Assembly: GCA_017520935.1 (NCBI GenBank)
Contig: JAFXEF010000043.1
Span: 22,553 to 86,552 of the forward strand
Length of the DNA stretch: 64,000 nucleotides
Reading direction: 5' to 3'
Source: Bacteroidaceae bacterium
GTDB taxonomy: Bacteria; Bacteroidota; Bacteroidia; Bacteroidales; Bacteroidaceae
A program made the translations under genes and the position numbers. The notes under the pieces were generated by a model. It had not been told where the DNA came from, did not search any database, and was given only the letters and a program-made list of their open reading frames with translations. Below are positions 41,401 through 47,957 of the stretch, one piece after another (the first letter of the stretch is position 1; each line of letters starts with the position of its first letter).

Positions 41401-41761
41401 CTTCTACAACCAGACGAGTGCTATGACCAACCGCTGGCAGGCTGAGGGCGACGTTACCAATATGCCTCGCGCCATGTATGGCGACCCGAAGGGTAACAAC
41501 CGCTTCTCTGACCGCTGGATTGAGGATGGCTCATACATCCGCTTGAGCGATATCACCCTCTCATACAAGGTGCCAGTATCAGCTTCATGGCTGCAAGGAC
41601 TCACCGTATGGTGTGCCGGTACCAACCTGCTGACACTCACCAACTACTTGGGTAGCGATCCTGAGTTCTCATTCAGCAACAACGTACTGTATCAAGGTAT
41701 CGACAACGGTCTGCTCGGCCACAGCCGCAGCTTCCAACTCGGTGTAAAGATTAACTTATAA
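38492..41761 (+). CDS. SusC/RagA-family TonB-dependent transporter 2
   Basis: 1089 aa with a signal peptide (about 1-30, VNAQ). A regulatory-like domain (about 45-115) precedes the plug. The SusC signature is changed to 'VLKNGTSIYGAKGANGVILI', with Asn-Gly in place of the usual Asp-Ala and Lys in place of Arg, and the family's 'GTSTI' loop is reduced. The barrel ends 'LGVKINL'. Its stop overlaps the susD2 start by one base (TAATG), so the two are translationally coupled. It is divergent from SusC1 and may carry a different ligand. Confidence 0.94.
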   Translation: MKTLKHIQPRLVAFLTFLVLFAGTSMVNAQTTEAAATNVADELEEITGTVIDAATKEVLAGVRVEALNNNRYTAMTKPDGTFSIKIPAYVASLYVSTPGYESVIIRARQKKAIEIALYDEKFSTFVENGFDVTAKSEATIDMSKATTLETELQNKLGADVRTIMRSGTVGIGGLMMMQGVNTLNASAQPLIVLNGVIQDLQDGYSAIHEGFYNNTLAAIDVNDIEKITVLKNGTSIYGAKGANGVILIDTKRGHSMATRIDAQAFGSYTMTPRLPQMMNAEQYRIYANELMGDITTNQSRFPFLSDDPNYYYYKMYHNETDWSDYVFQNAWAQNYRVNVQGGDEAAMYNFSLGFADGASTIKSNDFNRLNIRFNTDINLSKILKTRFDISYSRIVRDLRDDGIQQDLTAGPMVSPGFLALIKSPFLSPYRYNNSGELTGALESADVFAKIGSSSLLDNSANNNSYANPLSIFEYGDGNNKNNQEYTVFDVTIAPEIDLGKGLKASTLFNYTLHRTNEKYFRPMTGTPNFFIVGTGYSQNEVRSFFSKEEAIYNDTRITWEKKADEHHFNLFGGFRFSNFAYDSNFQSCHNTGNDKLPDVKSEYDYATTDGDDNVWRNMSYYANLDYNYQNKYYLQGSVAAETSSRFGRETEGGIKLGGVCWGIFPSLQAGWLVSSEPFFNTNIIQYMKLRAGIDWSGNDNISNNAAFSYFSNVQYSDRYMGIKLANIENQSIQWETTRRLNFGFDIQTLNNRLRISGDIFHNTTNNLLTLKQLSYLTGLEYYWCNGGAMNNTGATVNVIGRAISTKNWKWEVGVSLGTYKNKITKLPDGTTFNSAKDGELYGYTTNIYDATILSAVGQSAGVFYGYETDGVYASASDVPTVDGVPLSTQDVNTGVKTPFEAGDVKFIDQNGDNTINLQDRVIIGNPNPDLYGNFTSNLMYKNFSLSATLNYSYGNDVYNYQRSLIESGSSFYNQTSAMTNRWQAEGDVTNMPRAMYGDPKGNNRFSDRWIEDGSYIRLSDITLSYKVPVSASWLQGLTVWCAGTNLLTLTNYLGSDPEFSFSNNVLYQGIDNGLLGHSRSFQLGVKINL

Positions 41762-43539
41762 TGAACAACAAAATGATAAAGACAATGAAAAGCAAATCAA
41801 TCATAGGAGCCGCATTGGTCGCCATCTTTACATTAGGTGCTACGACCTCATGCACAGATATGTTTGACATTGAGTCAAGTCGTGTAGTCTACGAGCAAGA
41901 CCACGACCTCAGCAGTACTGCCGACTCTGCCTATACGACTATGGGTGTATTGCAGTGCTTGCGTCAGGTAGCCGACCGCTACATCATCCTCGGCGAGGTT
42001 CGCGGCGATTTGGTAGACATCAACGAGCACACCAAGACATCGCTCCGCAACCTGGCAGAGTTTAACTTCGAAGATGAGAACGAGTACCTCAACGTAAGAG
42101 ACTACTATGCTATCATCAACAACTGTAACTACGCGTTGGCCAAGATGGACACCACCTTGACCCACAACAACGAGCGTGTGATGATTGACGAATATGCTGC
42201 TTTGTTGGGTATTCGTGCATGGACCTACATGCAGTTGGGCATCAACTACGGTAAGGTACCCTACTACACCAACCCCATCACTACAGTAGCTGACTCAGAG
42301 AAGGATTATCCGAAGCTCGGCATCAAGGAGCTTGCTGCAGAGCTTATCCCGCAGCTTACTCCCTATGTAGACTATGACCTGCCTGTATTCTTGGGTACAA
42401 ACAAGGTATTCCCCGTATTGCAGCTGATTGTAGCCGACCTCTACCTCTGGAGCGGAGACTATCTCAATGCATGCGACACCTATATGGACTACATGACTAC
42501 CCACAAAGACTTCAACTACTCATACGGTGAAACCGGTAACATGGAGTTCTTCAGAGGATACATGGGATTCAACGGTTCGATGATAGAGCCTATCACAGGT
42601 GCTACAGGTCTTCTCAGCAATGCGGTCATCATGACTAACTGGGATGACTATCTGGAAACAGCTTTCGGTACCAATGGTTATGAGAACATTGCTTATATCC
42701 CCATGGAAAGAAGTAAGGCCAATGGTATCGTATCTGAAATAGCCGGCCTATTCCATTCTTTCGACAACACCCATCCTCTGAATCCTTCAACCTACTACGG
42801 AGAGATCTGCACCAGCCAAGACTATATCAAGGGTAGCATTGACAAAACTACAGGTGAACTCACAAGCAGCTACTCTATCAACGTAATGGCAAATGGTGAC
42901 CAACGTAGAAAGAACAACACGGGAAGTGTATCGGTTTCAGATGAGATCTTCAACGTATTCAACAAGTTCTCAAGCATGGATGCATCTACAGGTACAATCG
43001 AGTTGTACACTCCCATGATCAACCTCTACCGTCGTGCCATCGTATACTTGCGCGCTGCAGAGGCGCTCAATGGATTGGCCAAGGAGACCAGTTCCGGTGA
43101 ATTGGCCGAGATGTCATTCAACCTGCTGAAAGATGCCTACAAAGTATTCTTCCCCGAAGGGCATGTGTTGGAGAAGCAGCTGCAAGAGGCATTCATCGGT
43201 GTACACGCCAGAGGTTGCGGTAACGTGCATCTCGACACCACTCACTATGTGCTGAAACCCGAGGTAATCGCAGCCAAGTTAGAGAAAGAGGGTATGGCTG
43301 TAGAGGGTAACCTCAACGACACCATCAACTACCTCGACATTCTCATTATCGATGAGTTGGCCATGGAAGCAGCCTTGGAGGGTAACCGCTTCGGCGACCT
43401 CATCCGCTTTGCTGAGCGTCGTGGCGAGCCTGAATTCTTGGCTAAGCGTGTAGCTTCAAGAAAGGGCAAGGAGAACCTCGATGAAGAGCTCTATAACAAG
43501 CTGATGGATAAAGAAAACTGGTATCTTCCCCTGAAGTAA
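41761..43539 (+). CDS. SusD/RagB-family surface lipoprotein 2
   Basis: 592 aa with a lipobox-like 'GATTSC' near residue 31. SusD landmarks: 'YAIINNCNYALAKMD', 'IRAWTYMQLGINYGKVPYYT' and 'IIDELAMEAALEGNRFGDLIRFAERR'. It is the partner of SusC2, with which it overlaps, and the last gene of the operon, followed by a strong terminator 18 nt after the stop. Confidence 0.94.
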   Translation: MNNKMIKTMKSKSIIGAALVAIFTLGATTSCTDMFDIESSRVVYEQDHDLSSTADSAYTTMGVLQCLRQVADRYIILGEVRGDLVDINEHTKTSLRNLAEFNFEDENEYLNVRDYYAIINNCNYALAKMDTTLTHNNERVMIDEYAALLGIRAWTYMQLGINYGKVPYYTNPITTVADSEKDYPKLGIKELAAELIPQLTPYVDYDLPVFLGTNKVFPVLQLIVADLYLWSGDYLNACDTYMDYMTTHKDFNYSYGETGNMEFFRGYMGFNGSMIEPITGATGLLSNAVIMTNWDDYLETAFGTNGYENIAYIPMERSKANGIVSEIAGLFHSFDNTHPLNPSTYYGEICTSQDYIKGSIDKTTGELTSSYSINVMANGDQRRKNNTGSVSVSDEIFNVFNKFSSMDASTGTIELYTPMINLYRRAIVYLRAAEALNGLAKETSSGELAEMSFNLLKDAYKVFFPEGHVLEKQLQEAFIGVHARGCGNVHLDTTHYVLKPEVIAAKLEKEGMAVEGNLNDTINYLDILIIDELAMEAALEGNRFGDLIRFAERRGEPEFLAKRVASRKGKENLDEELYNKLMDKENWYLPLK

Positions 43540-43556
43540 CCGCCATATAAGCTACA

Positions 43557-43592
43557 AAGGCTGCTCCGAGCCACCTTGGAGCAGCCTTTTTT
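43557..43592 (+). terminator. Rho-independent terminator of the FAS1-SusCD operon
   Basis: An 11-bp stem (AAGGCTGCTCC / GGAGCAGCCTT) with a 10-nt loop runs into six Ts. Confidence 0.92.
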
Positions 43593-43632
43593 GTATAATC
43601 ACCCTTAATATTCACTTCAACCTCCCTACCCT

Positions 43633-44766
43633 ATGCGACATCTGCTTGCCCTTATCTTCACGCTTATGGCCGTAGTCAATCTCACGGCCAAGGACTTTAC
43701 CGTGGTGATTGATGCGGGACATGGCGGCAAGGATCCCGGAGCCATCAGTGCCAACAAGAAGATATACGAGAAGAATGTCACGCTGGCCGTAGCCCTCATG
43801 GTAGGAAAGTCCATCGAAGAGAATCATCCCGAAGTGAAGGTGCTATACACCCGAAAGACCGACAAGTTTGTAGGCTTGAATGACCGCGCCCGAATGGCCA
43901 ACAAGGCCAATGCCGACCTGTTCATCTCCATCCACACCAATGCCGCCAAAAACCGCTCGGCCAGAGGAGCAGAGACCTACACACTGGGTATCGAGGAGGA
44001 GCGCACGGAACGGAATTTAGAGATTGCCAAGCGCGAAAACGGTGTAATCCTCCTTGAGGAGAACCACGAGAAACAGTATGCCAACTTCAACCCCGACTCC
44101 CCCGAAAGCTACATCATATTCGAGTTCATACAGAGCGAATACGTGAAGGAGAGCATCCATATAGCCCAATACGTACAGGAGAATTTAGCAGCAGATGCCA
44201 ACCGCCACGACCGTGGAGTAAGGCAAGCCGGCTTCCTGGTTCTGAATGCCACATCCATGCCCAGCATCCTGGTAGAGTTAGGATACATCAGCAATGCCGA
44301 GGAGGCCAAGTACCTGGCCTCAAGCAGCGGGCAGAAGAAGATGAGCCAGTGCATCAGCAGAGCCTTTGACAAGTACTATGCCGACCTTCTGAAACAAAGT
44401 GCCGAAGCATCGGCCGCAAACAGCTCCATCAGCCGGGAGAACAAGGTCAAAAACGAACCTGAAGAGACGCACCGCCAAACGGCGACAAGCGAAGACGCCC
44501 CCGTATTCAAGATACAGTTCCTCTCCTCCTCCAAGAAATTAGGCAAGGGCGACAGTGCCTTTAAAGGACTCAGCCCTGTAGAGCATTACTATGACAAGGG
44601 ACTGTACAAGTACACCTATGGTGCCTCTACCAACTATAACGAGATACTGCGCACGAAGCGAAAGGTGAACGAAAAGTTCAAGGATGCCTTCATCGTGGCA
44701 TTCATCAAAGGCGAGCGCGTAGACACCCAGCAGGCCATAGCCCTGTTCAAAAAGAACCACCCCTAA
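43633..44766 (+). CDS. N-acetylmuramoyl-L-alanine amidase (Amidase_3)
   Basis: 377 aa with a signal peptide (1-19). The zinc amidase domain spans about 22-250: metal ligands H30 in 'IDAGHGGKDPGA', E46 in 'YEKNVTLAVA' and H101 in 'ISIHTNA', and catalytic E215 in 'ILVELGYISN'. It cleaves between muramic acid and L-alanine in peptidoglycan, in the periplasm, for cell separation or turnover. After a polar linker the C-terminus (about 285-377, 'VFKIQFLSSSKKL' and 'YKYTYGASTNYNE') looks like a SPOR domain, which would target septal glycan. The mce gene follows 12 nt later. Confidence 0.93.
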   Translation: MRHLLALIFTLMAVVNLTAKDFTVVIDAGHGGKDPGAISANKKIYEKNVTLAVALMVGKSIEENHPEVKVLYTRKTDKFVGLNDRARMANKANADLFISIHTNAAKNRSARGAETYTLGIEEERTERNLEIAKRENGVILLEENHEKQYANFNPDSPESYIIFEFIQSEYVKESIHIAQYVQENLAADANRHDRGVRQAGFLVLNATSMPSILVELGYISNAEEAKYLASSSGQKKMSQCISRAFDKYYADLLKQSAEASAANSSISRENKVKNEPEETHRQTATSEDAPVFKIQFLSSSKKLGKGDSAFKGLSPVEHYYDKGLYKYTYGASTNYNEILRTKRKVNEKFKDAFIVAFIKGERVDTQQAIALFKKNHP

Positions 44767-44778
44767 ACCGACCACCCA

Positions 44779-45669
44779 ATGAAACATATCAGCAAAGAAA
44801 TCAAGATCGGTGCCACGTTCATCATCAGCATCGCACTCCTATATATAGGAGTCAACTTCTTGAAAGGCAGCAACGTATTCTCCCACGACAAAACCTACTA
44901 CATAGTAGTCAGCAATGCCGGTGGAGTAGCCCCCTCCTCGGTTATCAATACCAATGGCTACCAAGTGGGTACGGTGAGCAGTGTCAACTACGACTACAGC
45001 AGCCCCAACCGGATTGTCGTATCCCTGCGCGTGAACGAGTCATTACGCATCCCCAAGGGAAGCCGTGCCTATCTGGTGAATGAGCTATTGGGCGGAGTAA
45101 GCATAGACCTCCGACTGAGCCAAAGCACTGCATACTATGCCGACGGCGACACCATTGAACATGGCATAGCACACGGTCTGACGGGCGAGATCGAGCACGT
45201 TATGCTGCCCCGGATAAACGCTCTCGTACCAAAGGTAGATAGCCTCATCACCTCTCTGACCACCCTGGTGTCAAATCCCGCATTGAGCCACTCACTCAGC
45301 CACGTTGAGAGCATCAGCTACAAACTCAACTACACGGCAGATGAACTCAACCGCCTGTTTCATAACGAACTTCCTCGGCTAATGGAAAACCTACAAGGCA
45401 CAAGCAGCAACCTGAACGAGATAACCTCAAAGCTCAACCAGGTAGACTATGCACAGACAATAGCCCGTGTAGACAGTACCATCAACAATCTGCAAACCCT
45501 CTCGGCTGCACTGATAAGCGACAATAGCAGCGTAGGCCGCCTGCTCAACGACACGGCATTCTACAACAACCTCAACGGGATATGCACCAGTGCCAATGCC
45601 CTCATAGAGGATATCAAGGCTCACCCCTCACGCTACATCAACATCTCGGTATTCGGCAAGAAGAACTGA
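44779..45669 (+). CDS. MlaD/Mce-family lipid-transport protein
   Basis: 296 aa. One N-terminal membrane anchor (about 9-28) precedes an Mce domain (about 38-115: 'YYIVVSNAGGVAPSSVINTNGYQVGTV' is the typical start, cut here by residue 45 or so). The remainder is helical with coiled-coil character. It is the substrate-binding, periplasmic part of an ABC lipid transporter; the ATPase and permease (MlaF/MlaE) are not in the window. Likely co-transcribed with the amidase. Confidence 0.88.
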   Translation: MKHISKEIKIGATFIISIALLYIGVNFLKGSNVFSHDKTYYIVVSNAGGVAPSSVINTNGYQVGTVSSVNYDYSSPNRIVVSLRVNESLRIPKGSRAYLVNELLGGVSIDLRLSQSTAYYADGDTIEHGIAHGLTGEIEHVMLPRINALVPKVDSLITSLTTLVSNPALSHSLSHVESISYKLNYTADELNRLFHNELPRLMENLQGTSSNLNEITSKLNQVDYAQTIARVDSTINNLQTLSAALISDNSSVGRLLNDTAFYNNLNGICTSANALIEDIKAHPSRYINISVFGKKN

Positions 45670-46135
45670 CCCCATGAGGCAACCTTTATTTTTTCGGTAC
45701 ACCTCAGCAGTGTTCCACGGATGTGACCGAAACAGGCGTTTTAAGAGACTCTACCAAGCGAGCAAACCACACCACGGGAAAGAGAAGAAATGGCTAAAAA
45801 TGAGCCGGGAAAGAGCCTGTTTTTTTCGGCCTCTTGAAGCCAAAAATATAGCTAAATTAGATTTAGTCTAAAAAAGAAAAGAAAAGGTTCATCCCCTGAA
45901 AAAGGCCTCAAAACACACAAGAAACCCCTAAGAATGGGATACAAGCAGTAGGAAAGAAAAGACAAATATAGATACAAGTCTCATAGAAACACCTTACAAT
46001 CAAGATGTTTGATATATGCAAGAAAAAAAAGAACATAAAAAACAGGGGAAAATACAATTGCCTGAAAGTAAACATCTTTGACAACTGCAAATAATCGGGA
46101 AAGAAAAGTTATTTTAAAATTCAAAATAAGGATAG

Positions 46136-46143
46136 TACCTTTG
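46136..46143 (+). promoter_or_regulatory. -7 box of dnaA
   Basis: TACCTTTG matches TAnnTTTG and gives a leader of about 85 nt. Confidence 0.6.
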
Positions 46144-46165
46144 TAATGCCATTAGATGACAAATG

Positions 46166-46185
46166 AGTTTCGGGCAACCGAAACT
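46166..46185 (+). promoter_or_regulatory. Leader stem-loop of dnaA with GCAA tetraloop
   Basis: AGTTTCGG and CCGAAACT form a perfect 8-bp stem closed by GCAA, a GNRA-type tetraloop, followed by TTTT. It sits about 20 nt after the -7 box, near the 5' end of the transcript. It could stabilise the mRNA, bind a factor or attenuate transcription. Confidence 0.6.
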
Positions 46186-46233
46186 TTTGAGTGTAGAAGT
46201 AAGACAAAGCGAACAAGAGGTTAGTAAAGAACA

Positions 46234-47637
46234 ATGACGGAGACACAGCTCACACAACGATGGGACGAGTGCCTGAACATTATCCGCGATAATATCCAGG
46301 CCAGCTCATACACGACTTGGTTTTCCAACACCAAGCCCGCATCGTATACAAATAATGTGCTTACCATATTTGTCCCCAGCCAGTTTGTATACGAATATAT
46401 CGAAGAGCACTTCGTCGACATCCTCAGTGCAGCCATCTACCGTATCTTCGGTAATAACACACAGCTCAATTATCGCGTGCTCACCGACCGTGAGAACCAG
46501 ATTACTTTAGACCAAGAGTCAGAGAAGCGCCCCACCCAAGCCTTGAAAGAGCAAGAGAAGGCAAGCAATGGGGCACCCGACGGCATTGCCGTCGCTCCGC
46601 AAGACCTCGACCCGATGCTGCGCAGCAACTATAGTTTCGAGAACTTCATCGAAGGCATAAGCAACAAGCTCCCCCTCAGTGCAGCCGAGAACATTGCCCT
46701 GAATCCCGGCAAGACAATATTCAACCCGCTCTTCCTGTATGGAGCTTCCGGTGTAGGCAAGACCCACCTGGCCAATGCCATCGGCTTGAAGGTCAAGGAA
46801 CTCTTTCCCGAGAAGCGTGTATTGTATGTTTCGGCACACCTCTTCAAGGTGCAATACTCCAACTCCGTACGCAACAACGTACTCAATGACTTCATCAACT
46901 TCTACCAAAGCATTGACGTACTCATCATCGATGATATCCAGGAGTTTGTAGGTGTAACGAAGACCCAGAACACCTTTTTCCACATCTTCAACCACCTGCA
47001 CCAAAACGGCAAGCAGCTCATCATGACCTGCGACCGCCCACCCGTGATGCTGCAAGGCATCGAGGATCGCCTCATCACCCGCTTCAAATGGGGACTTACT
47101 GCCGAGATCGAGCGTCCCAACCTGGAGCTCCGCCGCAATATCCTCACCGCGAAAGCTCGCCGCGAGCGTATCGCACTGACTCCCGACGTACTCGAATACA
47201 TTGCCGAGAATGTTACCGACAGTGTACGCGAACTGGAAGGTATCCTCATCTCGCTCATGGCTCACTCTACCGTCTATGGCCGGGCCATAGATATCTCCAT
47301 GGCCGAGCGCGTAATCAGCAAGGCCGTGCGCATCGTAGAGAAGGAGGTAACGGTAGAAGACATCGTCCACCACACGTGTGAGCACTACCACATCAAGGAC
47401 GAGAGTGTATACTCATCGTCACGCAAGAGAGATATCGTACTTGCACGCCAGGTAGCCATGTACCTCACCCACAAGCATCTGCCCAACCTCTCTTTGGCAG
47501 GAATCGGCCAGCAGATAGGTTCGAAAGACCACTCTACCGTACTGCACGCCTGCCGTACCATAGAGGAGCAGATTGAAATGGACAAGACACTGCAGACGGC
47601 CATCGAAGACATCGAGAGAAAGATACATTCGAGATAA
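46234..47637 (+). CDS. dnaA: Chromosomal replication initiator DnaA
   Basis: 467 aa. Domain I is at 1-85, a linker at 86-130 and the AAA+ domain at about 133-345, with Walker A 'GASGVGKT' (170-177) and Walker B 'VLIIDDI' (229-235). The C-terminal DNA-binding domain IV ends with the signature 'GSKDHSTVLHACRTIE'. It binds oriC and opens DNA to start replication. Full length. Upstream are its own promoter and a leader hairpin; downstream is a terminator. Confidence 0.98.
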   Translation: MTETQLTQRWDECLNIIRDNIQASSYTTWFSNTKPASYTNNVLTIFVPSQFVYEYIEEHFVDILSAAIYRIFGNNTQLNYRVLTDRENQITLDQESEKRPTQALKEQEKASNGAPDGIAVAPQDLDPMLRSNYSFENFIEGISNKLPLSAAENIALNPGKTIFNPLFLYGASGVGKTHLANAIGLKVKELFPEKRVLYVSAHLFKVQYSNSVRNNVLNDFINFYQSIDVLIIDDIQEFVGVTKTQNTFFHIFNHLHQNGKQLIMTCDRPPVMLQGIEDRLITRFKWGLTAEIERPNLELRRNILTAKARRERIALTPDVLEYIAENVTDSVRELEGILISLMAHSTVYGRAIDISMAERVISKAVRIVEKEVTVEDIVHHTCEHYHIKDESVYSSSRKRDIVLARQVAMYLTHKHLPNLSLAGIGQQIGSKDHSTVLHACRTIEEQIEMDKTLQTAIEDIERKIHSR

Positions 47638-47660
47638 GGACAGTCCGCTTTCAAGTCATA

Positions 47661-47690
47661 CAGGGGCAGACATCATCTGCCCCTGCTTTC
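47661..47690 (+). terminator. Terminator after dnaA
   Basis: A 10-bp perfect stem CAGGGGCAGA / TCTGCCCCTG with a 5-nt loop followed by CTTTC, 23 nt past the dnaA stop. The T-run is short. Confidence 0.75.
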
Positions 47691-47848
47691 ATCAAGAAGC
47701 TAACGGCAGCGCAACCGCCACATGCTACAGGGTTTCCCGTTTTGGGAAACTTTTTATTTATCACAAAATCATACATTACTCATTTACAAACACTTGATAT
47801 TCCGTTTTGGAAAACTTTTGTTTTTATAGAAAAATAATTCTTGCTCCG

Positions 47849-47880
47849 TTTGGTCAATTCAGAAAAGATATGTAGCTTTG
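47849..47880 (+). promoter_or_regulatory. -33/-7 promoter of nrdJ
   Basis: TTTG at 47849-47852, a 20-bp spacer, then TAGCTTTG at 47873-47880. It falls after the first possible in-frame start (TTG at 47841), so it decides that nrdJ starts further downstream. Confidence 0.7.
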
Positions 47881-47957
47881 CAGAGCTTTTTGTTCAAGAA
47901 AGGATTACTTCTACACACAACAACTTTTTTGACAACAACAGTAACCTCATAAATACA

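Larger units (their letters stand above)
45670..46233. other. 564-bp AT-rich gap upstream of dnaA
   Basis: No convincing gene. A 27-nt stretch (45723-45749) resembles part of the TIR element at 14051-14077. The rest is purine-rich and AT-rich. I found no TTATCCACA-type DnaA box, so an origin of replication here is not supported. The dnaA promoter and leader hairpin occupy the right end. Confidence 0.7.

Noticed and set aside
45674..45871. 65-aa open frame between the mce gene and dnaA
   Set aside because: Composition is unlike the neighbouring genes, it has no recognisable motif, and it overlaps a repeat-like motif.
45670..46233. Possible replication origin beside dnaA
   Set aside because: No DnaA-box cluster is seen, and in Bacteroidetes dnaA is often not next to the origin. 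Skew analysis over the chromosome would be needed.
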